The notes: generated from the sequence alone by a model not told the origin. A DNA stretch of 64,000 nucleotides from JACDCA01 sp963810305 (GCA_963810305.1 CAWEMY010000017.1:310001-374000), one strand, 5' to 3'; shown: positions 54,554 through 64,000, counted from the stretch's first letter. Translations and numbers: made by a program.

Positions 54554-55893
54554 TCAGGGCAGCGGCGTGCGCACGGCATCACGCGTGAAGAGGGTGAAGT
54601 TCTGCGGGCTCGAGCCCGCCTGCCAGGTGCGCACGATCTGATTGTCGCGCCACTCCCATAGCCGGTCGTGGGCGCGGTCGACGTCGACCGGGTCCGAGTT
54701 CCAGCGGCCGTGCGGATAGCAGACGGCGCCGAGCCCTGTAATCGCAACGGAGCAGACGAGTAACAGCGCGGCCACTGAGGGAGCGAGCCATCCAGTGAAC
54801 GTAGTGGACGCAACCACGCGCGAGCGGAACCAGCAGCGGCAGGACGTCGAGCATGTAACGCGGTCCGTATGTGTGCCCGCCCCACCAGACCGAATAACTT
54901 GCGTAGAGCAGGAACTGCACCGCTGCCGCGGCGAGGCACAGCGCCGCCGGCGAACGCCATCCTTCTTTCATTGCCGGGCGGAGACCGAGCGCCAGCGAGT
55001 GCGACAACCGGGCTGAAGATCAGCAGGCCGCGGTTCGGAGAGAACAGCAACCCCGCGGCGCCTTCCCATTGCAGATGGAAGGTCTGCGATGTCCCGTGGA
55101 TCGACGGGTGCAACGCTTCGAGCAGCGGTGCGGCCCCGAGCACGGTGCCGAACCAGCGGACGTTGGCGAGCACGAGCGGCACAATGAACACCGAAGCAAG
55201 TGCGGCTGCAAGGATGCCGACTCTCGCTCCCCTGAGCCACGTTGCTGCTGCGAGGAGCACGAATACCGCCGGCACCAGCTGCAGCCGGCTGCTCGCCGCC
55301 AGGCCCAGGCCGGCCCCGATCGCGACCGCAGAAACGCGTCCCGTCCCCGTGAGCCCGAACACCGCGATCATCAACCCGAAGAGTGCTGTTTCGTGCTGCC
55401 AGAGAGTCTGGCTGACCGTGCTCCAGAGACCCGTGCCCAGACCGAGCGCCACTGCGATGAAGAGTGCACGCGCGCGGTCGACGCGCCGGCGCGCGATCAG
55501 ATACGCGAGACCGACGGTCAGCGACGCGAGCAGCGAGCTCGAAAGTTTCGCCATCAGGCCAGGTGCGCGCGGTGCGCGGATATCGATGATCCCAGTCTTC
55601 CAGAATGGCCAGGCGATCACTGCGGTGACGATCGCCGGCGCCGGGGAGTAGGCCGAGCGGTAACGGCCATCCCGCGCGAGCTGGAACCCGGATCGCTCGA
55701 GAAGCTGCGGCGTGAACCCGACCACGTAGTTGAGGGACGTGGTACCGCGCAGCAGCAGTTCGCGCGCGGCGAGCTTCGTCGGTTGGGAATCGTAGCTCGC
55801 GATCTCGCGTCCGTTGGCGTTGTAGACGACGAACATGGCGGCGATGGTGCCGGCGGCGATGGCGACGTCCTTCCGCGATCGTCCGGTCGTCAC
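54554..55893 (-). CDS. Polytopic membrane glycosyltransferase-like protein (two frameshifts)
   Basis: Membrane protein of about 446 residues in three frame segments. It starts with VAIAAGTIAAMFVVYNANG, has several helices (LSSSLLASLTVGLAYLIARRRVDRARALFIAVALGLG; LFGLMIAVFGLTGTGRVSAVAIGAGLGLAASS) and continues after changes near 54990 (AALCLAAAAVQFLLYASYSVWWGGHTYGPRYMLDVLPLLVPLARG) and near 54810 (VAALLLVCSVAITGLGAVCYPHGRWN...DNQIVRTWQAG). The GPRYMLDVLPLLVPL block is common in bacterial GT39-like proteins that carry glycan lipids. The end at 54554 abuts the GT4 gene. Confidence 0.75.
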
Positions 55894-57328
55894 TTGATGG
55901 CCTTCGGCGGCGGCGGCCGATAGAACGACTCACGGTCAGTCAGATACCGATAGATCAGTGAAGGGGTCTCGAGAGGCAGGCGAACGAACGCGTTGTAGGC
56001 GTTCTTTCCAGGCTCGAGACGCTGCCGGTCCATCATGCCGGTGGCAAACTGCGCCATCAGCGCAATGTTCCACCACACGCAGGCAATCACGGCGGCGGTC
56101 AAGGCCATATCGTAGGCCGGCCGCCGCGGCCGTGCGTGCCACAGAGCCGCGAGCCCGATCACCAGCACCGGCGTCAGGCACACGAACCGCCGCTGCCCGA
56201 ACGCACCCGCGACCGTCCACGATTCAACGGATCCCGCGACGTAGACCTGCGAGGCAATCATGATGAGCGCGCAGATCGCGATCCGCTGTGTATCGGGCCG
56301 GTTTTCGGGCCCGGCTAAAGCCGGCCCCCACCGATTCGGTAGAGGCCGGCTCGGTAGAGGCCGGCTTTAGCCGGCCTGCCGCCATCGCGATCAAACCAGC
56401 GATCGCCAGAATCGCCAGCGGCGTCCAGAAGAAGAATCCATGCTCCGGCGACAACAGCACCTGCAACCCATGCGGCGCATACCAGTACATCTTCCGCTGG
56501 ACGTGCTGTGCCGGGCCTGGATACCCGTTCAGCCCGTTGTAGGCAATCAGCTGCGGCAGATAACCAAGGAAGAAACCCCCGAGCCCCGCCCCCGCCGTCG
56601 CAAGCCACCGTGTCTTTTTAGGAGTTAGGCGTTGGAAGTTAGGAGTTAGCAGAGCGAGGGCGAAATCGAAGAGAGGCCCGAGCGCTATGAAAATGTCCTG
56701 CTCTCTGATCATCGCGAGCAGGGCCGCGCAGATTCCGAGCAAGAAGGTGCCGCTAACGCTCCACTCCCGCCGGACGTGCAGCCATACGGCGACAAACAGC
56801 GCCACACCAAATGCCGACACCGCGTGCGAGAACGGCGGCGCCACGTACATGTAAAAAAGCAGCGGAGTTCCGAGCCAAACCCCCAGGCCGGCGAGGAATC
56901 CTGAGTGCTCGGATGCGTTCACCACGATTCGTGCAGCGCGGATAGAGAGCAGGACGGCGAGCAAGCCGTAGAACGCCGATCCGTAAGCCACCGCGCGGAT
57001 GTATGGCGGTGAGAATCCATCGGTGACACCGCCGGTGATACGCGTCCACAGATGGGCGATGCCGTAGAACGGCGACCAGAGCAGCGCGCACCCGATCGTC
57101 GCCGTAGTTGACGCGCCGGCCGGCGCCTGTTTCGCGGACGAGGAACGTTTCGTAATACCCGCCCGACTGCGCGATGTTGTGGTCGTAGAAGTAGCGGTAC
57201 TCGTTCTCGAACGACACGTCGCGGTCGAACCAGATCGAGCGCAGATACGAGAAGTACTGGACCTCGTCGGACGAGTACAGCCGCGCCGTAACCGCAGGCA
57301 GCGACAGTAGAAAGAGCACCGCGAGCAC
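55890..57328 (-). CDS. Polytopic membrane glycosyltransferase-like protein (two frameshifts)
   Basis: Three frame segments: LFLLSLPAVTARLYSSDEVQYFSYLRSIWFDRDVSFENEY, with the acidic DEVQ typical of GT39-like first loops; then after about 57110 GSAFYGLLAVLLSIRAARIVV...AIREQDIFIALGPLFDF; then after about 56270 VESWTVAGAFGQRRFVCLTPVLVIGLAALW to the end. About 480 residues. The upstream codons (LIALLDKICRFFLLSRREF) also read as protein up to the preceding gene's stop, so the start may lie as far up as 57397 with a non-standard codon. The GGCCGGCT repeats at 56306-56379 and a 7-bp array at 56619 are read in frame. Confidence 0.72.
56306..56379. repeat. GGCCGGCT-type repeat cluster inside a membrane protein gene
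   Basis: Three overlapping copies (GGCCCGGCTAAAGCCGGCC, GGTAGAGGCCGGCT, GGTAGAGGCCGGCTTTAGCCGGCC) read in frame as RLKPASTEPASTESVGAGFS, between membrane helices. Adjacent to one of the frame changes near 56270. Confidence 0.82.
56619..56654. repeat. 7-bp array (GGAGTTA-type) inside a membrane protein gene
   Basis: About four heptamers (GGAGTTA, GGCGTTG, GAAGTTA, GGAGTTA) encode LLTPNFQRLTPK between two predicted helices. The unit resembles the GTTAGAA type of the arrays bracketing the kinase gene. Confidence 0.7.
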
Positions 57329-57393
57329 CAGGAACTCGCGACGGGAAAGCAGGAAGAAGCGGCAGATCTTGTCGAGAAGGGCGATGAGGAATG

Positions 57394-58173
57394 TTACCTC
57401 AGCGGAACCCGCATGCCGGCCGATGTCAGCAGCGTGAGCTCCTTCATTGCCGAGAGCCGTTTTGTCATGTCGGCCGCGTCGGACGGCGGCAGGTGCATGC
57501 CGAGGATCCGCCGCGGGCCGATGGACGAGGACACGAATCGGCGGTTGCTGCCGTCCATGACGTACCAGAATGGCAGCAGGGCGGTATCGACCGGCGGCAG
57601 CGAGCGCAGCAGGTTGAAGTTATCCGCCGCAGGATCAGCGTCGCCGGTGTGAAGCACCGTGCGGCAACCTTCGACGAGAAAGCCGACGTGCTGCTCCGGT
57701 AGTCGCCGCGTCGGGTTGTGCCGGATGCGGAGCACGTGCACCGGCACCCCGGATCCCGTCGCGCGTTCCGAGGCACCCGGTTCCGGCGTCACCGCATTGA
57801 ACTGTGCCGCTGGAACCGCAGGTCCCGCCACCGCCTTCACCCGCTGGACGACTTCTGTCGACGACACCAGCCGCGTCGATGGACTGTTTCGCAGGTGTGC
57901 CGCGACTGCCTCCGCGCTGAAATGATCCTCGTGCCAGTGCGTGATCAGGATCGCCGTGACGTTATCGAACGGCGCCGTCGCCGACTCGAGACTCCGCCGC
58001 TGCTCCATCGTCGGAGTCGCATACGGTGAAATCCCCTCGCGAATCGGCGCGTCGAACAGGAATTTCTGTCCGTCCGTTTCGAACAGGACGCCGGCATTCG
58101 CAACATACGTGATCGCGCACGCCCCTCCACCTTGTGCTGGCGTTTGCCCCCAACCGCCCAAAGCCAGCGACAT
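57394..58173 (-). CDS. MBL-fold metallo-hydrolase, exported
   Basis: A metallo-beta-lactamase-like fold: TYVANAGVLFETDGQKFLFDAPIREG, then ILITHWHEDHFSAEAV (HxxxDH-like metal motif), later VEGCRTVLHTGDADPA and RRILGMHLPP. The predicted signal peptide (LVLLMSLALGGWGQTPA) suggests a periplasmic enzyme. It belongs to the MBL superfamily near UlaG/lactonase-type proteins; substrate unknown. ATG 58173 is used; longer GTG starts from 58197 up would lie in a 9-bp array that encodes a repetitive VPGVLRVPR segment ahead of the signal peptide. Confidence 0.8.
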   Translation of the reverse strand: MSLALGGWGQTPAQGGGACAITYVANAGVLFETDGQKFLFDAPIREGISPYATPTMEQRRSLESATAPFDNVTAILITHWHEDHFSAEAVAAHLRNSPSTRLVSSTEVVQRVKAVAGPAVPAAQFNAVTPEPGASERATGSGVPVHVLRIRHNPTRRLPEQHVGFLVEGCRTVLHTGDADPAADNFNLLRSLPPVDTALLPFWYVMDGSNRRFVSSSIGPRRILGMHLPPSDAADMTKRLSAMKELTLLTSAGMRVPLR

Positions 58174-58184
58174 CAGCAGTACGA

Positions 58185-58286
58185 GCACCCCCGGCACCCT
58201 TGGCACTCTTAGCACCCCCGGCACCCTTTCGCACTCCCCCGCACCCTCCCGCACCCCTTTACGCACCCCCGGCACTCTTGAGCACC
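58185..58286. repeat. 9-bp array (GGGTGCCGG-type) spanning two gene ends
   Basis: On the minus strand about ten imperfect 9-bp units (GGGGGTGCT, AAGGGTGCC, GGAGTGCGA and similar) cover the end of the CPBP protease gene, the gap, and the leader of the hydrolase gene. They encode the protease C-terminal SAGGA and could extend the hydrolase N-terminus. The kinase gene array at 62626 has a related unit. Confidence 0.75.
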
Positions 58287-59026
58287 ACCGTTTTGACCAC
58301 CTGCGCGAGATTGAATCCCGCGTGACTGACCATCGGGGCGATGACGCTCCGGCGTCGCAGGTACACCAACCCCCAGAGAAGGCCGAGGAACGCGGTGATG
58401 ACCGAGGCATCCCAGCCCTGCTCGAAATGCCCGAGCCCGAAGATAAGGCTGTATAAAACGACGCCGACGAGCCCGCCGCCCAGAAACCCCTCGAATCGAT
58501 GGACGATGAAGCCGCGCTGGACTTCTTCACGCACGCCGCCGGCGATCATGACCACGACGCCAAAGAGGATGGCGTCCAGGCGGTTGCGGATCATGTCTTC
58601 GAGCGGATTGCGTGGCACATTCCGCAGCGACGGCGCATAGGTGAGAACGAGGACCATCACCGCGATCACGACCAGAAAGACCAGCGGGATCAACCCGAAG
58701 CCGACCAGTACTTCCCGGCGGACACGTCCGCGCCCGATCAGCACGTCGCGAATCGACTCCCCCCGCGCGCGCAGCAGCATTGTCACCATCGCGACGACGA
58801 GCACGGCATCGACGAGCGAGACAGTGAAGACGAATGGCGGAGACATCCCGCCGTCCGCCGTGCGCATGGCCATCCCGAAGCTGAGCAGCGCTGAGATCAG
58901 CACGATCTGTGTCGGGATTCCGGAGATCAGAAAGATTTCAAGAAGGGCAAAAAGACGTTCGCTCGGAAGGATCCGGCGTTCCGCAACAGGCTGAAGCAGC
59001 TCCGGCGCCGGAGCGGGCTCATACAC
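58259..59026 (-). CDS. CPBP-family intramembrane metalloprotease (CAAX protease-like)
   Basis: A 255-residue membrane protein with about seven helices. CPBP motifs: VREEVQRGFIVHRF (EE motif), LGHFEQGWDASVITAFLGLLWG (His), and VSHAGFNLAQV (second His). This superfamily includes Abi proteins and prenyl proteases; the bacterial role is often maturation of peptides or immunity. The C-terminus (SAGGA) is encoded by the 9-bp repeat array. Confidence 0.88.
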   Translation of the reverse strand: MYEPAPAPELLQPVAERRILPSERLFALLEIFLISGIPTQIVLISALLSFGMAMRTADGGMSPPFVFTVSLVDAVLVVAMVTMLLRARGESIRDVLIGRGRVRREVLVGFGLIPLVFLVVIAVMVLVLTYAPSLRNVPRNPLEDMIRNRLDAILFGVVVMIAGGVREEVQRGFIVHRFEGFLGGGLVGVVLYSLIFGLGHFEQGWDASVITAFLGLLWGLVYLRRRSVIAPMVSHAGFNLAQVVKTVVLKSAGGA

Positions 59027-59042
59027 TCAGGGATTATGGCAG

Positions 59043-59648
59043 CTACTTCGGCACTCGCACCTTCAGCGCCTGCGACAAGCGGACCGACAGCGGGGTACCC
59101 GCGGCCATGCGCACTTCCTTGCCGCGCGTGGCGAGGACGACGCCGGTGCCACCGGCTCCGCCGATCGCGGCACCTTTCGCCGCGCCGTCACCGCCCCCGA
59201 CGATGCCGCCAACGATCGCGCCGCCAACCGCGCCGGCACCGATCTTCGCGGCGTCCTGTTTCTTCGTCCCGGGCGCGATGCGCGAAATAGTGCCGGTGCG
59301 GATCGTCGCCGAGTCATCCGGGCCAGGCGGGTCGATGCGCGTGAAGCGGAAGGCGATCTGCGCCCGTCCCTTGACGCGCGCCGAACGCGTCGCGTCGGTC
59401 ACATATCCGCTCAGCGCCGTCCCTGCCGGTAAGGCGGTAACGCCGCGAATGATGACCGGCGACCGTAGAGTTCCGCGGATCGGGTCCTCAACCCGGCTGG
59501 TGTCCGAAGCGACGCCGGTGTTGAGATTCACCTTGAGGATCGTCCCCGCCGGAATCGTCACCTCACGCCATTCAGCCTGTTGCTCGGCCCCGAGGTCCGC
59601 TGTCGTCAATGCGACGACGAAAAAGGCTGCGGCACAGATGTTTTTCAT
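59043..59648 (-). CDS. Exported protein with glycine-zipper segment
   Basis: A 201-residue product: signal peptide FVVALTTADLGAEQQ, a beta-rich domain (REVTIPAGTILKVNLNTGVASDTSRVEDPIRGTL) resembling the end region of TrbI/VirB10-like or BON/OmpA-adjacent beta proteins, then a glycine zipper GAGAVGGAIVGGIVGGGDGAAKGAAIGGAGGTG and a C-terminal beta segment. It may be an outer-membrane- or matrix-associated protein. I do not recognise a definite family. Confidence 0.68.
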   Translation of the reverse strand: MKNICAAAFFVVALTTADLGAEQQAEWREVTIPAGTILKVNLNTGVASDTSRVEDPIRGTLRSPVIIRGVTALPAGTALSGYVTDATRSARVKGRAQIAFRFTRIDPPGPDDSATIRTGTISRIAPGTKKQDAAKIGAGAVGGAIVGGIVGGGDGAAKGAAIGGAGGTGVVLATRGKEVRMAAGTPLSVRLSQALKVRVPK

Positions 59649-59695
59649 GATGTTCCACCCGCTCGTTTTCTTCGCTTATGGCCGATTGTGCAATG

Positions 59696-59735
59696 GAGGT
59701 ACCGAAAAAAGGCACCTCGACAGGTAATTTTTACC
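59696..59735 (+). promoter_or_regulatory. Two hairpins upstream of the NtrC-like gene
   Basis: GAGGTACC-7-GGCACCTC (59696-59718) and GGTAA-TTT-TTACC (59723-59735). They lie between the divergent exported-protein gene and the regulator start (ATG 59768) and could be an operator pair, an attenuator or a protein-binding site. No clear sigma-54 or sigma-70 promoter is visible in 59649-59767. Confidence 0.4.
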
Positions 59736-59767
59736 CTTTTGACCCGCAGGAATGTAAAAATGACGCC

Positions 59768-61162
<1,395 letters not shown>

Positions 61163-61236
61163 CGCTGCCAGGAGCTGACGCAGAGAGTGCGAGGAGCGCG
61201 AGGGGTGCGACGAGTGCGGACGCGGGATTGGCAGGC

Positions 61237-61321
61237 GGGCTCGGGGCTCGGGGCTCGGGGCTCGGGGCTGCGGGGCTCGGGGCTCGGGGCTCGGGGCTCG
61301 GGGCTCGGGGCTCGGGGCTCG
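61237..61321. repeat. Long 7-bp array (CTCGGGG-type)
   Basis: About twelve copies of CTCGGGG, with one GCGGGGC-like interruption at about 61269, lie after the NtrC-like stop. The preceding 61176-61225 contains looser GAGGAGTGC-like 9-bp units. Intergenic between the regulator and the kinase. Confidence 0.9.
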
Positions 61322-61346
61322 GAACTGATTACTCATCACTGAACAA

Positions 61347-61385
61347 TTGATAACAGTCAACTGCTAACTGACAACTGCTAACTGA
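61347..61385. repeat. 7-bp array (TAACTGA/CAACTGC-type) before the kinase gene
   Basis: Units CAACTGC, TAACTGA, CAACTGC, TAACTGA alternate and stop at the GTG start of the kinase. TAA and TGA occur in more than one frame, as in the array at 39945. Confidence 0.8.
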
Positions 61386-61388
61386 CGC

Positions 61389-63263
61389 GTGTCAATCAAG
61401 GCTAAGCAGGTCGCCGGCGTCACGACGCTCGTGGTTGCTATCGTGGCGATCATGAGTGCCTACCATTTGGCGACGCTGGCGCGCATGAGTCTCGAAGAGA
61501 CGCAGCTGCGCGGCGAGATGCTTACCCGCGCCATCTACCACCGCGCCCGCGCCGTCGTCCCCCCCGTCGGCGTCGATCTGGCGACCGCGCTGCGCAATGA
61601 CGGCGGGGTTCGTTCCATCCTTGAATCCGCGCAGGGCTACACGCCGAATGTCACTTACGCTGCGATCGTCGATGCCCACGGCGTGGTGATCGCGCACGGG
61701 TTTCCCACGCAGGAAGGGCAGCCGCTACCCGACCAGGATCTGCTCGGGCCGGTGATCGACCGTGGCCCAGTCTCGCAGCTCGAGGCGGTGTACTCGGAGC
61801 AGACCTACGAAGTCCGCCAGGCGCTGCTGGCGGGTGACGAGCAGTTCGGCGCGATCCGGATCGGCATCTCCACGATTCTGATCAAAGAGGAGTTCGAGAC
61901 CGCCCTCAACACCGCGCTCGGCACCATCGTCGTCGCGCTGCTGCTCGCGACGTTCGTCGCGGTCATGCTCTCGCAGTGGATGCTGCGGCCGATCCACGTC
62001 ATTCAAAGCGGACTCACCCGACTTGGACGCGGCGAGCTCGACGTGACGCTCGAACTTCCCGGTGAAGAGTTCCGCGATCTGGGCAGCTCGTTCGAAGCAG
62101 TGAGTGCGCAGTTGTCCGCCGTCCGGACGAAGCCCTTGCCTGCTGCGGCAACCGACCTCGAGTCGGTCATGGAGAATCTCGAGGACGCCGTTGCGCTCTT
62201 CTCGCCATCAGGTGAAGTGATCTTCACCAACACGGCGATGAAGGCCCTGCTCGCCGAGCACAGTGAGCATCCCGCGATGCGCCAGTTGATCGAAAAGACG
62301 CTCGCCGGACGCAAGTCGCTCGGGCCTGTCCCCATCACGGCCGCCGGGCCGGTGGGGGCCGGGGATCAGACGCGGCCAGACGTCCCCGAACGGCTGCTGG
62401 TCACGCACGCCATCGAGGACGGCACCGGCCGCTTCCTCGGCGCGATGCTGGTTGCGCGCAACCTCGGCTACCTGAGTCACGTCCACTCGACGCTCAACTA
62501 CTCGCGCAAGCTGGCCGCGCTCGGCCGGCTGATGGCGGGAGTTGCTCACGAAGTGAAGAATCCGCTCAACGCGATGACCATTCACCTGGAGCTGGTGAAG
62601 CGCAAGCTGTCGATGCGACAACCGGTGGGTGCCGGAGTCGGTGCCAGTGCCAGTGTGGGGGGTGCGGGGAGTGCGGGGAGTGCCGGGAGTGCGCCCGGCC
62701 AAGGCACCCCGCCGACCGTCGATATAGAAAAGCATCTGAACACCATCGGCCAGGAGATCCGGCGGCTCGATGAGGTGGTGGTCGGGTTTCTGAAATTCGC
62801 GCGTCCCGACGAGCTCAAGCTGCAGCCGATGAACCTCGTGGAGCTCGTGTCCGACGTTGCCACCAGCGTGGCGCCGGAGGCGGAGCGACTCAATGTCACT
62901 ATGAAGGTCGAATGCCAGCCGGATCTGCCGCGCATCAATGCGGATCCCGGGATGCTGCGGCAGGCGCTGCTCAATCTCGCGCTCAATGCGTGTCAGGCGA
63001 TGCCCAATGGCGGCGGGCTGCGCATCAACTGTCGCGCCGCGCCGCGCAAGCGCGTCGAGATCGAGGTGCAGGACACCGGCATGGGTATCCCGCCGGAGAA
63101 TTTGAACAAGATTTTCGATCTGTATTTCACGACGAAGGAGAAGGGGTCCGGCATCGGCCTGTCGATGGTCTACCGGATCGTGCAGCTCCACGACGGTGAA
63201 GTAGAGGTCCAGTCGACACCAGGTCACGGAACGACGTTTAAACTGGTGTTTCCGCAGGCGTAA
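61389..63263 (+). CDS. Membrane sensor histidine kinase (HAMP-PAS-HisKA)
   Basis: A 624-residue kinase with a GTG start. TM1 (VAGVTTLVVAIVAIMSAYHLA), a periplasmic sensor region to about residue 170, TM2 (LGTIVVALLLATFVAVMLSQWMLRPIHVIQ) and a HAMP domain. A PAS-like segment (VMENLEDAVALFSPSGEVIFTN) follows, then the DHp helix with the phosphorylated His in MAGVAHEVKNPLNAMTIHLEL. Residues about 413-437, between the two DHp helices, are a Gly/Ser/Ala-rich stretch coded by a 9-bp array. The ATPase part has NLALNACQAMPNGG, DTGMGIPPEN, YFTTKEKGSGIGLSM. It probably signals to the upstream NtrC-like regulator. Confidence 0.92.
   Translation: MSIKAKQVAGVTTLVVAIVAIMSAYHLATLARMSLEETQLRGEMLTRAIYHRARAVVPPVGVDLATALRNDGGVRSILESAQGYTPNVTYAAIVDAHGVVIAHGFPTQEGQPLPDQDLLGPVIDRGPVSQLEAVYSEQTYEVRQALLAGDEQFGAIRIGISTILIKEEFETALNTALGTIVVALLLATFVAVMLSQWMLRPIHVIQSGLTRLGRGELDVTLELPGEEFRDLGSSFEAVSAQLSAVRTKPLPAAATDLESVMENLEDAVALFSPSGEVIFTNTAMKALLAEHSEHPAMRQLIEKTLAGRKSLGPVPITAAGPVGAGDQTRPDVPERLLVTHAIEDGTGRFLGAMLVARNLGYLSHVHSTLNYSRKLAALGRLMAGVAHEVKNPLNAMTIHLELVKRKLSMRQPVGAGVGASASVGGAGSAGSAGSAPGQGTPPTVDIEKHLNTIGQEIRRLDEVVVGFLKFARPDELKLQPMNLVELVSDVATSVAPEAERLNVTMKVECQPDLPRINADPGMLRQALLNLALNACQAMPNGGGLRINCRAAPRKRVEIEVQDTGMGIPPENLNKIFDLYFTTKEKGSGIGLSMVYRIVQLHDGEVEVQSTPGHGTTFKLVFPQA
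62626..62692 (+). repeat. 9-bp array (GGGAGTGCG-type) inside the DHp region of the kinase gene
   Basis: Units such as GGGAGTGCG and GGGAGTGCC are read in frame to give GSAGSAGSA. A 9-bp unit keeps frame, in contrast to the 7-bp arrays. Confidence 0.8.
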
Positions 63264-63279
63264 GATTGAGGTACGGGAA

Positions 63280-63873
63280 ATGAGCAAGACACACGTACCC
63301 ACTGTCGGCCGCAGGCTTGGCGTCGCCGCGTTCGCCGCGATACTCGCATCGGGGGCTTGTGTCACAACCACCGGCGAGCCCGTCGTTCAGCGTCCGCCTT
63401 TGGAGGTGCCTCCCGCCCCGCCGCGGGTAATCACTCCGTTGCCGCTGCCGGAGCCGCCGCCAGTCGAAATGCCACCGGAAGACACGGGGGCAGCGACAAA
63501 ACCACCCGCTCCAGCGAGGCCAAGACCGCCGGCCAATAACAAACCCGAAGCGAAGCCGCCCGAACCGCCGCCGGTCGAGCCTCCGCCGGTGACGCCGCCG
63601 CCCCCGACTCCGCCCGCACCGACGCTGAGCACGCCCCCCCAGGGGGACGCCAATGCCGTGTCACGCCAGATCCGCGACAGCGTCGAGCGCACGCGCCGCG
63701 CGCTCGACAGGATCGATTACCAACCGCTCACCCGAGAGCGGAAGAAGGCGTACGACGATGCGAAGCTGTTCGCGACGCAGGCGGAGGAGGCGATCAACGC
63801 CGCCAACCTGGTGTTTGCGAAAGAGCTGGCGGATAAGGCCGAGCGCCTCGCGAAAGAGCTCCAGGGCCGCTGA
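63280..63873 (+). CDS. Pro-rich predicted lipoprotein
   Basis: A 197-residue product with lipobox SGACVTTT near residue 27. Residues about 35-120 are very Pro-rich. The C-terminal 80 residues are a charged helix (AVSRQIRDSVERTRRALDRIDYQPLTRERKKAYDDAKLFATQAEEAINAANLVFAKELADKAERLAKEL), probably a coiled-coil or TPR-like repeat. It resembles Pal-associated or TolA-like spacers, without a certain family. It lies 16 bases after the kinase stop, so it may be in the same operon. Confidence 0.72.
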   Translation: MSKTHVPTVGRRLGVAAFAAILASGACVTTTGEPVVQRPPLEVPPAPPRVITPLPLPEPPPVEMPPEDTGAATKPPAPARPRPPANNKPEAKPPEPPPVEPPPVTPPPPTPPAPTLSTPPQGDANAVSRQIRDSVERTRRALDRIDYQPLTRERKKAYDDAKLFATQAEEAINAANLVFAKELADKAERLAKELQGR

Positions 63874-63882
63874 ACCGCTGAA

Positions 63883-63901
63883 CGAGCCGGCAACTGGCTC
63901 G
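63883..63901 (+). terminator. Weak hairpin after the lipoprotein gene
   Basis: CGAGCC-7-GGCTCG, 10 bases after the stop codon. The following ACCATTTAAT contains only three Ts, so termination is uncertain. Confidence 0.35.
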
Positions 63902-63939
63902 ACCATTTAATAGGTCACTCGAAAAAATCCCGCGCCATT

Positions 63940-63954
63940 TTGACCATTTGTCAA
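63940..63954. promoter_or_regulatory. Perfect inverted repeat TTGAC-5-GTCAA
   Basis: A 5-bp dyad with CATTT between, in the unusually AT-rich last 100 bases of the window, which hold no gene I can see. It may be an operator; TTGACC could serve as a -35, but no matching -10 is visible before the window ends. Confidence 0.3.
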
Positions 63955-64000
63955 TATCTAGCGCCCTGCCTCAAAATCAGACACAATATGTGGTGGAATC

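Noticed and set aside
58259..59026. Bacteriocin-immunity (Abi) locus
   Set aside because: The CPBP fold is shared by many housekeeping proteases and no bacteriocin-like small gene is adjacent.
61163..61388. Small gene between the NtrC-like regulator and the kinase
   Set aside because: The region is made almost entirely of 7-bp and 9-bp repeats; open frames there are products of the repeats.

Overview
The window is high-GC DNA from a diderm bacterium, packed with genes and without tRNA, rRNA, CRISPR or transposase genes that I can see. My best guess is an Acidobacteriota member, perhaps Vicinamibacteria. The basis is outer-membrane assembly genes (TamB, BamA, SurA-like), a PEGA protein, a very large Ser/Thr kinase with a C-terminal repeat region, several NtrC-type regulators, and abundant short interspersed repeats. 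This is inference from gene content, not from a marker tree.

Layout. 1-4561 (minus): comF, rsfS, nadD, obg, rpmA and rplU in their classical order, preceded by a lipoprotein and a TPR protein. 4734-10922 (plus): dprA, topA, trmFO and a XerC/D-type recombinase. 10919-17771 (minus): an NtrC-type regulator and its kinase, an ABC-F ATPase, an HTH-receiver fusion and a GAF histidine kinase. 17881-21968 (plus): ECF sigma factor, zinc anti-sigma factor, two exported proteins and an APC transporter. 21932-23438 (minus): a small membrane protein and a PEGA protein. 23690-32187 (plus): hslVU, a fibronectin-type lipoprotein, a FAH-family enzyme, a transaldolase-like aldolase and a three-gene biotin-dependent acyl-CoA carboxylase. 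32191-39944 (plus): tamB, bamA and a SurA-like chaperone, an outer-membrane biogenesis block. 39972-43046 (minus): a kinase gene bracketed by inverted 7-bp repeat arrays. 43175-59648 (mostly minus): a surface-glycan region with four GT4 glycosyltransferases, four polytopic membrane glycosyltransferase-like proteins, two methyltransferases and a DUF2062 protein, followed by an MBL-fold hydrolase, a CPBP protease and an exported protein. 59768-63873 (plus): an NtrC-type regulator, a membrane histidine kinase and a lipoprotein.

Two features dominate beyond the gene list. First, at least six families of short repeats occupy intergenic sites and also sit in frame inside genes: trmFO, dprA, the recombinase, the ABC-F linker, the DHp loop of a histidine kinase, three membrane proteins, and the signal peptides or termini of several others. 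One group consists of tandem arrays with a 7-bp period and varied sequence; a second group has a 9-bp period. Second, about fifteen single-base frame changes interrupt otherwise well-conserved genes, including the essential topA and bamA. They are most simply explained by indel errors in the assembly, so frameshifted genes are annotated as whole CDSs.
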